NCBI GenBank assembly: GCA_018262245.1
Contig: JAGTRV010000013.1
Location: 1-53,824 of the forward strand
Length of the DNA: 53,824 nt
Direction of reading: 5' to 3'
DNA from: Pseudomonadota bacterium
Lineage (GTDB): Bacteria > Pseudomonadota > Gammaproteobacteria > Burkholderiales > Rhodocyclaceae
Positions 44,536-52,370 of this stretch are shown here, piece by piece. The translations under genes were made by a program, and so were the position numbers. A model generated the notes under the pieces. The model did no database searches. It was not told the DNA's origin and was given only the letters and a program-made list of their open reading frames with translations. Position 1 is the first letter of the stretch. The number at the start of each line of letters is the position of its first letter.

Positions 44536-45735
44536 TCAGGCCGAACGCTGGATCAGCGATTTCAGCCGCGCCAGCTTGGGTGCGACAATTGGCACCGTCA
44601 GCATGGTGCTGGCCACCGCCATCAGCAGCAAGGCCGTGAAGGTTTCACTGGTGATGATTTTCTTGTCGAGCAGGATGTTGGCGAAAATGATCATGATCAG
44701 CGCCTTGGTCTGCAGCAGCCAGCCAATGATGCTCGCTTCGCCTGGCGCCCATTTGAGTATCCTGCCGGCGACGTGAACACCGATCAGCTTGCCGGCCACA
44801 GAAACAACGAGCAGCAGCGCGGCGGCGATGAAGACAGCGGCCCCCCCGACATCCCAGTTGGTGCGCAGGCCGGTGGACAGGAAGAAAACCGGCATGATGA
44901 CCAGCAACACGTGGTGACGTAGCAGATCCATTTTTTCCTGATCGAACCACACCGCCTCCATGCTCGCGCCGGCCAGGAAGGCCCCGACCATGAAATGCAG
45001 CCCGGCCCAGTCGGCGCCGAAGGAAACCACGGCCAGCCAGATCAGCGCAGCATACCAGCGGTCGCTCTCGCCAAGGCGCGACATCAGCTTGTGGAACAGC
45101 CAGGCGGCGATGGCAAAGGTGAGCAGGAAGGCACCTTGCCGGCCAATGCGTTCCCAGTCCATCAGGATCAATGCCAGCACACCCCAGATCGCAATATCGT
45201 CGAGGCTGGCGTAGCGCAGGATGCGCTGGCCGATGGGCTGACGCAGGACTTCGAGCTTTTCCATGAGCAGGATGAGGATGGGCAAGGCGGTCACCGCGCA
45301 GGCCATGCCGACGCCGACGACGAACTGCCAGGTCAGCGCCTTCGGCCCCATCCATCCGTCAAAACCGAGCATCAGTGCCGCCGCCGCACAGCCGAAAAGC
45401 AGCGGTGTGCCCAAGGCCAGGCCGGCCGTGATGCCGCTTTCCCGGCGATGTACCCAGGCCTTCTTGAGGTCGAGTTCAACGCCGGCAATCATCACGAACA
45501 ACATGACTGCCCACCAGGCAATGCCGTTGAGCGACTGGACGACCGTCGGGTTGAAGACAAACTGGTAGTACTCCGGGAAGACCCGGCCAAGAATGCCCGG
45601 CCCGAGCAGGATGCCGGTGATGATCTGGACCACCACCAGCGGCGCGAAATAGTCAGTCTTGCCGAGGCGCCAGATCAGGTAGGGCACCGTAAAGATGATC
45701 GTCATCGCGATCAGGAAAACTTCGGTCGTATTCAT
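44536..45735 (-). CDS. Cation:proton antiporter, CPA2/KefB-like
   Basis: A 399-residue inner-membrane protein with about twelve hydrophobic helices and the Na+/H+ exchanger fold (GILLGPGILG near 40, FVMIAGVELDLKKAW near 80, CAVTALPILI near 150). There is no C-terminal TrkA-N domain, unlike KefB/KefC. The ion is sodium or potassium, not determinable here. It overlaps the HPP/CBS gene by 4 bp. Confidence 0.87.
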   Translation of the reverse strand: MNTTEVFLIAMTIIFTVPYLIWRLGKTDYFAPLVVVQIITGILLGPGILGRVFPEYYQFVFNPTVVQSLNGIAWWAVMLFVMIAGVELDLKKAWVHRRESGITAGLALGTPLLFGCAAAALMLGFDGWMGPKALTWQFVVGVGMACAVTALPILILLMEKLEVLRQPIGQRILRYASLDDIAIWGVLALILMDWERIGRQGAFLLTFAIAAWLFHKLMSRLGESDRWYAALIWLAVVSFGADWAGLHFMVGAFLAGASMEAVWFDQEKMDLLRHHVLLVIMPVFFLSTGLRTNWDVGGAAVFIAAALLLVVSVAGKLIGVHVAGRILKWAPGEASIIGWLLQTKALIMIIFANILLDKKIITSETFTALLLMAVASTMLTVPIVAPKLARLKSLIQRSA

Positions 45736-46904
45736 TTGAGTTTTTCGAGAGAAAACCAGGTCTGGGCCGCCGCCGCCGCCTGCCGCTTGTAGATCGCTGC
45801 CAGCAGGTCGGTCTGGGTCAGCACCCCAGCCAGCCGCTGGCGCTGGTCGACGACCGGGATGATGCTTGGGTGTTCGTCAGCAAGCAGCGAGACGGCCACT
45901 TCACCGAGCGGCGTATCGGTCTGCACCTTCATGAAACGTTCGCTCATGATCTGGCCGACCACCTCGGGCTTGTCCGAGTAGATGGATGGCGTCTTTCGCA
46001 GCAGCCGGCGGATGTTGTCACCGATGCCCTGGACGCCATCCGGCTCGACATGGCGGAGAAAGTTTTCCAGCGTCAGCACGCCGATCACCCGTTGCCCGGC
46101 ATCGATCACCGGTACGCCGTGCAGGTGCCGGGTCTGCAGCAGGGCCCATGCCTCGTTCAACTCGGTGCCGAAATTCACGCTGATCACATCGGTCGTCATG
46201 ATGTCAGCGCAGACTCGCCGTTCATGGCGCCGGTGGGCATGGTTGGTGGCCAGATCATAGATTTGCACCAGATCTTCCTCGCTGATGTCGAGATAAGTAT
46301 CGAGTTTCTCCAGCGCGTATTGAATATCTTCGTGACGAATGCTGCGGCGCACCGGCCGGTCCTTTTTGGCGACCTGCGTGGGTGGCAGACATTGCGGATA
46401 ACGCCGGCCGGGAATCAGGTTATTGATGACCAGCACCGCCATCATCGCTGCCCCGACGTTGAGCAAGGCGGTCAGCAAGGAAGTTGAATGCTGCTGGGCG
46501 CTCAGCGCAAACACCACGGCCATGGCACCACCCGGCGGGTGGATGCAGCGCAGCCAGGCGGTCATCCAGATGGCCAGACCAAGCGCGACGCCGACTGCGA
46601 GGAAGGCCGGCGTGATCCATAGCCCGCAAAAATGCCCGATCAGTGCCGAGATGAACAAACCGCCAGCCAACGACCACGGCTGAGCCAGCGGGCTATGCGG
46701 CAGGGCGAAGAGAATGACTGAACTGGCCCCAAGCGGCGCCAGCAGATAGCTGATCCCTGGCCCGACCGGCAGCACTGTGAGTATGCCCTGCATCAGCAGA
46801 ATACCGAGCAGGCCAGCCAGCGCGCTTAGCCAGCGTTCTCGCGGTGAAAGCGGCGCCGCATCGGCAATCAGGTAGCGCAGCGCAAACTGGTGCAGGTTTT
46901 TCAT
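45732..46904 (-). CDS. HPP-family membrane protein with CBS domains
   Basis: A 390-residue protein: an N-terminal HPP domain of four to five membrane helices with the eponymous RCIHPPGGAMAV near 123-134, a linker, then a C-terminal CBS pair (DIMTTDVISVNFGT near 245; QIMSERFMKVQTD near 315). HPP proteins may transport nitrite; CBS pairs sense adenine nucleotides. The start at 46904 (MKNLHQF) lies 11 bp after the glycosyltransferase stop, although the frame is open further upstream. Confidence 0.87.
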   Translation of the reverse strand: MKNLHQFALRYLIADAAPLSPRERWLSALAGLLGILLMQGILTVLPVGPGISYLLAPLGASSVILFALPHSPLAQPWSLAGGLFISALIGHFCGLWITPAFLAVGVALGLAIWMTAWLRCIHPPGGAMAVVFALSAQQHSTSLLTALLNVGAAMMAVLVINNLIPGRRYPQCLPPTQVAKKDRPVRRSIRHEDIQYALEKLDTYLDISEEDLVQIYDLATNHAHRRHERRVCADIMTTDVISVNFGTELNEAWALLQTRHLHGVPVIDAGQRVIGVLTLENFLRHVEPDGVQGIGDNIRRLLRKTPSIYSDKPEVVGQIMSERFMKVQTDTPLGEVAVSLLADEHPSIIPVVDQRQRLAGVLTQTDLLAAIYKRQAAAAAQTWFSLEKLK

Positions 46905-46915
46905 GGTCTTGGCAC

Positions 46916-47674
46916 TCAGCCAAACAAGCGGCGCAGCAGCAGCCAGGGCAGACGCAGCACAAAACCAAGAAATAGCCGGGTATGCATCCAGGTCAGCAAG
47001 GTATTGTCGCGCAGGTAGCGGAAGTGCGAGACGCCGCCCTGATCGGCCCGGAAGTAGCGCACTGGCGCATCGATATTGACCGGTTTGACCCCTGCCCAGC
47101 ACAGCCTGACCACGGCTTCGGGGTCAAAATCGAAACGACGCATGAAACGATTGGCCCGCATGATTTTCATCAGCGGCTGGACGGGATAGACGCGAAAGCC
47201 ATAAAGCGAATCACCAATCCCCATCCACAAGGTTTCCAGATTGGCCCAGCCATTCGATACCTTGCGACCATTGACGCGCAGGGCCGGCGCATCGGCATCG
47301 AAGACCGGCTTGCCGAGCACCATGCTGGCAGGCTCTGCCTGAGAGGCGGCCATGAAAGCCGGGATCAGGTCGGCCGGGTGCTGGCCGTCGGAATCCATGG
47401 TCAGCACATGGCTGAAGCCAGCGGCGGCAGCGTTGGAGATGCCTTCGAGCACGGCCGCGCCCTTGCCCCGGTTTTCCGGTAGAACGATGACTTTCAGGCC
47501 GTCATTGGTCGCCGCCAGGGCCTGCAATTTTTCGGCGCTGCCATCGGTGCTGCCATCGACGACCACCCAGACCGGCGTCCATTGCGCCAAGGCGGCACGC
47601 ACGGTATCGAGTACCTTGGGGCCGGGGTTGTAGCTGGGAATCAGGACGAGATGGGTGTTTGAAGCGGCGGGCAT
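46916..47674 (-). CDS. Glycosyltransferase family 2 protein
   Basis: A 252-residue GT-A fold enzyme, dolichol-phosphate-mannose-synthase-like: LIPSYNPG near 11-18, VVDGSTDGSAE near 38-48, PENRGKGAAV near 65-74 and the metal-binding DSDGQH near 93-98. A hydrophobic C-terminus suggests membrane association. In related pigment clusters such an enzyme is fused or adjacent to the LpxL-like acyltransferase, so it likely glycosylates the pigment or its anchor. It follows the PlsC-like gene by 12 bp. Confidence 0.88.
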   Translation of the reverse strand: MPAASNTHLVLIPSYNPGPKVLDTVRAALAQWTPVWVVVDGSTDGSAEKLQALAATNDGLKVIVLPENRGKGAAVLEGISNAAAAGFSHVLTMDSDGQHPADLIPAFMAASQAEPASMVLGKPVFDADAPALRVNGRKVSNGWANLETLWMGIGDSLYGFRVYPVQPLMKIMRANRFMRRFDFDPEAVVRLCWAGVKPVNIDAPVRYFRADQGGVSHFRYLRDNTLLTWMHTRLFLGFVLRLPWLLLRRLFG

Positions 47675-47686
47675 GACGAAATGGGT

Positions 47687-48469
47687 TCAGGCAGCGCAGG
47701 CTGCAGTCGATGGGGATTCCCGGCCTAATTCCGAACGGAAGTAGGTTTCGAGTTCACTGGTAAAAACCTGGAGATTGGCCTGCGGCGGAAAGCTGCGGCC
47801 AAGGCGGATACGGCAACGCAGCGGCAGGGAAGGGCGGCGGAACAGCGGCCAGGCCTTGCCGAGATAGGGTGTCGAGAATTCAATCAACAGCGTCTGAACC
47901 GGCGACTTGCTCCGACTGGCAATCAGGCCAACACTTGGTGAGCAGGCATCGACCGGAAAATTCAGCGTACGCGAACCTTCCGGAAAAATGACCAGATGAG
48001 CACCTTGTTCCAGAGCTTCGCGTGAATTGAGGATCATCTCGAGCCCCACGTCATTACGGATATAGCGCGCCAGCCGGGCAGCAGCACCGAACAGCAGGTT
48101 ATCCATCAGCGAAGCCTTCATGACGCAGACCGCGTTGGGCAACCGGGAAACGATCATCACTGCATCGAGCAGGGAAGGATGGTTGGCCGCGACAATCAGC
48201 GGCCCTTTATCGCGCAGCAGGTCGATTTCTTTCAGGTCAAAGCGGCAGGCGCAGAACAGCGAAAGAAGGCGCAGATAAACGCGAAAGCCAAAGGAGATCA
48301 TGGCACGCCCCAGTGGCTGGCCCAGACGTCGGGGCAGCAGGGGATTCAGGATCAGCGCACAAGGCAGCCAGAGCAGGCAAACCAGTGCCAGCCCGCCCAA
48401 ACCGATGATCATGGCGACGTATTCGTAGGCCATCCACAACGGATTGCCTGCGCCGCTACGATCAGTCAT
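47687..48469 (-). CDS. PlsC-like lysophospholipid acyltransferase
   Basis: A 260-residue membrane acyltransferase with an N-terminal hydrophobic segment (about 18-45), the HX4D motif NHPSLLD (His97, Asp102) and FPEGSRT at 162-168. The start at 48469 overlaps the MipA/OmpV gene by 8 bp. It is the second acyltransferase of the pigment locus and may acylate the lipid anchor. Confidence 0.9.
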   Translation of the reverse strand: MTDRSGAGNPLWMAYEYVAMIIGLGGLALVCLLWLPCALILNPLLPRRLGQPLGRAMISFGFRVYLRLLSLFCACRFDLKEIDLLRDKGPLIVAANHPSLLDAVMIVSRLPNAVCVMKASLMDNLLFGAAARLARYIRNDVGLEMILNSREALEQGAHLVIFPEGSRTLNFPVDACSPSVGLIASRSKSPVQTLLIEFSTPYLGKAWPLFRRPSLPLRCRIRLGRSFPPQANLQVFTSELETYFRSELGRESPSTAACAA

Positions 48470-49310
48470 CGGCCTGCACGCGGGTCGAGGATTCCCCAAG
48501 TATCCAGGTGATGGCGATGCCCCCAGCGACATAATTTTTCTGACGAACCAGCGGGCTGTCCTCGAAAGTCGAACCGCTCAGATTGTCGTAGCGCACGAAT
48601 CCGCCGACCCAGTATTTCGGAAAACGCTTCGACAGGGCGACCAGATATTGCATGCCGGCATAGCCGGACTTCGCCTCATAGACCGGACGATCAGCCGTCG
48701 CATATTGCGGGGCGACCGAATAATAGTAGGCGTGCTGCCGCTTGTCGCCGAACAACGGGCCGGCCAGCATGCCGAGATTCCAGCCGCCCATGCCGGGAAT
48801 GTCCGTGATGTCCATGTTCAGCTTGGGATGGAAGACCCAGCCGATATCCTTGGGCGAACCCTCAACCGTGAAAGCGGCCCGCAAGGGCAGCAGCAGCTTG
48901 ACGAAACGGGCACGATTTTCTGAACGCCAGAAGGTAACGTCCATTTGCGGGCCAATCTCGAAGGTCGCCTCAAGATCCGGCATCCCGGCGCGGGCCCGGA
49001 TGTCGTCGCTACTACCAGGCGGCGAAAGCGCCATGCTCACCGTCAGGTCGAGGCGGTCCGAATCGAAGAAACTGCCGCGGATACCATGTCGGTCAGCCTT
49101 GAAAAAGTCACCGTGATAGGTGAAATGCGGGACCGGCATCAGGAAGTTATTGGTCTGGTCGGAACCGCGATAGGACGGAAAGCTGAAAGCCGCAACACCA
49201 GCCCCCAGCTCCCACAGCGGCTTGTCTTCAGCCGCCGGCGCACCGGAAACGACCAGCGTCATGCCGAGAGCAGACAGCGCACCGGTCCAGAACTTGTTCG
49301 ACTTGGCCAT
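48462..49310 (-). CDS. MipA/OmpV-family outer-membrane protein
   Basis: A 282-residue beta-barrel protein with a signal peptide (cleavage after GAPA, about residue 26). The mature start WELGAGVAAFSFPSYRGSDQ is the family signature. It ends in a polar extension rather than a terminal Phe. The ATG at 49310 overlaps the chorismatase stop by one base (TGATG). Possible role: outer-membrane end point for the pigment or MltA-interacting scaffold. Confidence 0.85.
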   Translation of the reverse strand: MAKSNKFWTGALSALGMTLVVSGAPAAEDKPLWELGAGVAAFSFPSYRGSDQTNNFLMPVPHFTYHGDFFKADRHGIRGSFFDSDRLDLTVSMALSPPGSSDDIRARAGMPDLEATFEIGPQMDVTFWRSENRARFVKLLLPLRAAFTVEGSPKDIGWVFHPKLNMDITDIPGMGGWNLGMLAGPLFGDKRQHAYYYSVAPQYATADRPVYEAKSGYAGMQYLVALSKRFPKYWVGGFVRYDNLSGSTFEDSPLVRQKNYVAGGIAITWILGESSTRVQADD

Positions 49311-50314
49311 CAACGATTCCCCAAGGTATGCGAGGCCATCGCCTCGATTTCGAGCAACAAATCCTGCCGGCAGATATCCGCCTGCACATAGACGATTTCC
49401 GCCTGGCCGATCAGTAATGCCAGTGTCTCCCGGATCGCCGGGAAGTCACCGGCCTGACGCACGTAAACGCGATACGACAACTCACCCAGCTCGAACGGTT
49501 GCGAACGACACTGCCGCTTGGATTCGGCCAGCACCGCCTCGATATTGGCCATCGCTTCCCGACACTGGCCGACCGCATCACCGGGGTGCACGGTCTGGTG
49601 ACCGACAATACTGGCCGTGCCGGAAATAAACAGTAACTCCTGATCCGGCAAGTAGGCGAGGGCTGCCCGCGAAAATGTCGGGCTCCGCGGACCGTAGTCC
49701 GCCGGGTAGTTGTACGCGCTGACCTGGCGAGGGTTTTCGACCGGCGCAGCCGGCGTCTCGCCGGCCATGAAGGCGATGCTCAACGGCCCGCCAACCAGCC
49801 CGATCGCACAAGCGGCCGGCACATTGCCGGTCGCGCCACGATGAAATTCGAGGAAGGCATCCTGGCGACCAATGTTGAACTGCCGATAGCGCTCCAGCCC
49901 CTGAGTATCCAGATTGATCTCGGCCAGGTAATTCCAGACCCGCCACAGATGCGGCACCTGCTCGGTATCCAGCAGACGGAATATACGGCGGTAGGCTTCT
50001 GCGCTGGCTGCCTGCAGCGATGAACAATCAGGCGAAGCCTTGAAATCGGCCTCGTCCAGTTCGATCACGCCAAACAGCAGCCCTCCCGCCTTGCGCCAGA
50101 CAATGCCTTCGCAATGCCCCGACATGACAGGCATGTCCACCCGCCATGTCTCATGAACGACCGCTGAAGTTGCCCCGAGCAAAGGGGCAAAAATGCGCTG
50201 CACCGGCCAGACCGGGATGGCGCCATTGGGCGGTTCGCCAACCAGGGCACCACCAAGTTCGCCGCCGGTTTCACGTGAAACCACGGACTGTGAAGAAAGG
50301 AACTGAAGCACCAC
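49310..50314 (-). CDS. Chorismatase, FkbO/Hyg5/XanB2-like (hydroxybenzoate-forming)
   Basis: A 334-residue enzyme with the two-domain chorismatase layout. The N-terminal part holds RVWNYLAEIN near 125-134 and ERYRQFNIGRQDAF at 141-154; the C-terminal RidA-like part holds NYPADYGPRSPTFSRA at 202-217, ISGTASIVGHQ at 230-240 and ADICRQDLLLEIE at 312-324. XanB2 of Xanthomonas converts chorismate to 3- and 4-hydroxybenzoate, the head group of xanthomonadin and a ubiquinone precursor. GTG start; one-base overlap with the halogenase-like gene stop (TAGTG). Confidence 0.9.
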   Translation of the reverse strand: MVLQFLSSQSVVSRETGGELGGALVGEPPNGAIPVWPVQRIFAPLLGATSAVVHETWRVDMPVMSGHCEGIVWRKAGGLLFGVIELDEADFKASPDCSSLQAASAEAYRRIFRLLDTEQVPHLWRVWNYLAEINLDTQGLERYRQFNIGRQDAFLEFHRGATGNVPAACAIGLVGGPLSIAFMAGETPAAPVENPRQVSAYNYPADYGPRSPTFSRAALAYLPDQELLFISGTASIVGHQTVHPGDAVGQCREAMANIEAVLAESKRQCRSQPFELGELSYRVYVRQAGDFPAIRETLALLIGQAEIVYVQADICRQDLLLEIEAMASHTLGNR

Positions 50315-51648
50315 TATGCGTTGTAAACGACGGCGTCGTCGACCTTGCGAATGTTGAACTTGCGGCGTTTCCAGCCCATGAAGGCCTTCTTTGGCTGCGT
50401 GATGTTGGCGATGTAATAGAGCATTTTGAAGGCGAAGATCGACGACCAGATCGGTGTCTTGCCGAAAATGTCACCGGCCAGCATCGAAAGCACAGCTTCC
50501 TTGGCTCGGAACAGGTTGCGCGGCCCCATGAAGAATTCGCGCATGATCGGGTTGGTCACGCGGTAGATGAACCATGAGAATTCCTTCGGTCCATGCTTCA
50601 TCAGCGCATCGAATTTCTTCAGCGCAGCCGGTGCCTTGGCCGGGGTTTTCAGGCAGGTATCGATGGCTTCGGCCGCGATCACCCCACTGTTCATGGCCAG
50701 CAGAACGCCCGAAGAGAACACCGGATCAATGAAGGCATAGGCATCGCCGAGCATCACGTAGTTGGTGCCGTGATTGCGCTCGGAGACATAGGAGAAGTTG
50801 CCGGTCGCCTCGATCTCGTTGATCAGCTTTGCATCCTTCAGACGCTCGGTCAGCTTTGGGCACTGGGCAAACCCATCGCGCAGGAACTGCTCGAGGCTGC
50901 GCTCGCCCTTGGTTTTCATGTAATACGGCCAGGTCACCATGCCGATACTGGTAATGTCGTTCTGCATCGGGATGAACCAGAACCAGCCATGTTCAAACCA
51001 GAAAATGGTGATGTTGCCTTCAGCCTGCCCCTCATGACGCTGGGCGCCAGTGAAGTGACCGTAGATCGCCGAACTGTTGTGCTTGGGATTACGGTGCTTG
51101 ATCTGGAAACGATTGGCCAGGAAAGTGTCGCGGCCTGAAGCATCGACGACGAAGCGGGCCTGCCATTCAATTTCCCGGCCATCGTCGGACACAGCACGGA
51201 TGGCGGCCGTGTTGTCAGGCAGGAAATCGACCGCCTTTGCTTTACAGCCCTCATGAACCTCAACACCCTTTTTCTCGGCGTTACGGATCAGGATAGTGTC
51301 GAATTGATCGCGCTTGACCTGGTAGGCGTAGGGCATGCTTTTGTCCCAGGCCTCGGCGAAGTTGAAGACCGATGACATGTCATGGTGCGGCGAAACAAAC
51401 TCGGCACCTGGCTTGAGCATGCCGATCGCCTTCACTTCCTCGGCGATACCCATCCGCTCGAACAGTGGCAGATTGGCCGGCAATAGCGATTCGCCGATGT
51501 GAAAACGCGGGTGGTGTGCCTTTTCCAGCATTACCACCTTGTAACCTTTTTCGGCCAACATCGGGGCAACCGTCGAACCGGCTGGCCCGCCGCCGATCAC
51601 CAGAACATCGCACTGCCGACGCTCTACACCCTGTGCTTGCTGTTCCAT
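50314..51648 (-). CDS. FAD-dependent halogenase-like protein
   Basis: A 444-residue flavoprotein of the tryptophan-halogenase/PHBH-like group. FAD-binding GGGPAG is at 19-24, FHIGESLLP at 49-57, a halogenase-type WFWFIP (WxWxIP pattern) at 222-227, GDAYAFIDPVFSSG at 301-314 and Lys79 in MLKPGAEF at the place of the catalytic Lys. The halogenase motifs suggest it may brominate or chlorinate the aryl head, as xanthomonadins are brominated; a reductase or hydroxylase role is not excluded. First gene of the tight block C. Confidence 0.85.
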   Translation of the reverse strand: MEQQAQGVERRQCDVLVIGGGPAGSTVAPMLAEKGYKVVMLEKAHHPRFHIGESLLPANLPLFERMGIAEEVKAIGMLKPGAEFVSPHHDMSSVFNFAEAWDKSMPYAYQVKRDQFDTILIRNAEKKGVEVHEGCKAKAVDFLPDNTAAIRAVSDDGREIEWQARFVVDASGRDTFLANRFQIKHRNPKHNSSAIYGHFTGAQRHEGQAEGNITIFWFEHGWFWFIPMQNDITSIGMVTWPYYMKTKGERSLEQFLRDGFAQCPKLTERLKDAKLINEIEATGNFSYVSERNHGTNYVMLGDAYAFIDPVFSSGVLLAMNSGVIAAEAIDTCLKTPAKAPAALKKFDALMKHGPKEFSWFIYRVTNPIMREFFMGPRNLFRAKEAVLSMLAGDIFGKTPIWSSIFAFKMLYYIANITQPKKAFMGWKRRKFNIRKVDDAVVYNA

Positions 51649-51692
51649 CGTTGCTACCCTTTACTCATTCTCTGTGGCGGCGATCAGTATTC

Positions 51693-52331
51693 TTATTTGC
51701 CCTTGTAGGTCATGTAGACGACGGTTTCGGAGTGACCGTCGATCTTGCTGACGCTTCCCTTGGTCCAATACACGTAATACGGACCAAAGCTCGACCACCA
51801 GTAACGCCAGTACGGGCCATCCAGACGCTGATTCTCGTTGGTCTGCGGATGGCCGACCGAGATGATGACCTGTTCCTTCGTCATCCCCTTCATCAACTGA
51901 CCCTTGGCAATCGCATTGCGCACGGCCGGGGAATACTTGGCCATTTTCACTTTCGGATCATCGAGCACGACCAACTTGTTCACCCATTGCTCGGTTGTTT
52001 CTTCGGCTCGACCATAATCGTGACCAAGGCGCATCGGCTTGCCATCCACCTCGACATAGGCACGGTAGCCATCAATTCTCAGCACCTTGATCGGTGTTCC
52101 TGCCGCAATGAATGGCAGCTGGGCCAGATTGGAATCACTGATCCAATCGCCGGAATAATGCAGGTTGCAGCACGCGTAACCACTACGAATACCGGTTTCC
52201 TTTTTGGCCTCGACCACCGGCTTGCCTTCCTCTGGCTTTGTATCGCTCCCTTTGCAGGCAGAAAGCAAGGCAATCACGCAGAAGACAGCGCCAAGCACTG
52301 AAAAGCGGCTAAAAACGAATTTTTCCTTCAT
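51693..52331 (-). CDS. Putative lipoprotein, unknown function
   Basis: A 212-residue protein with a lipobox LLSAC (Cys26). The N-terminal half (SGYACCNLHYSGDWISD near 50-66, IKVLRIDGYRAYVEVDGK) is beta-rich. The C-terminal part, KGMTKEQVIISVGHPQ near 148-163 followed by an aromatic PYWRYWWSSFGPYYVYW, resembles a SmpA/BamE-like fold. It is 39 bp downstream of the radical SAM gene and 44 bp upstream of the halogenase-like gene. Confidence 0.8.
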   Translation of the reverse strand: MKEKFVFSRFSVLGAVFCVIALLSACKGSDTKPEEGKPVVEAKKETGIRSGYACCNLHYSGDWISDSNLAQLPFIAAGTPIKVLRIDGYRAYVEVDGKPMRLGHDYGRAEETTEQWVNKLVVLDDPKVKMAKYSPAVRNAIAKGQLMKGMTKEQVIISVGHPQTNENQRLDGPYWRYWWSSFGPYYVYWTKGSVSKIDGHSETVVYMTYKGK

Positions 52332-52370
52332 GACCGGTTTTCCCTTTTGCCCGCAACGAAAGACCGGCGA

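Larger units (their letters stand above)
24071..52331. other. Split aryl-polyene (xanthomonadin-like) biosynthetic locus
   Basis: The region holds two ACPs, two ketosynthases, a chain-length-factor-like protein, two hotdog dehydratases, a ketoreductase, an AMP-ligase, two acyltransferases, a GT2 glycosyltransferase, a LolA-like carrier, an MMPL exporter, a chorismatase and a halogenase-like flavoprotein. This combination is the known signature of aryl-polyene/xanthomonadin pigments. It lies in three blocks (24071-35296 plus, 39087-42233 plus, 51648-44196 minus) with unrelated genes between them. The outer limits, in particular the lipoprotein and radical SAM genes at the right edge, are inferred. 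Confidence 0.85.
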
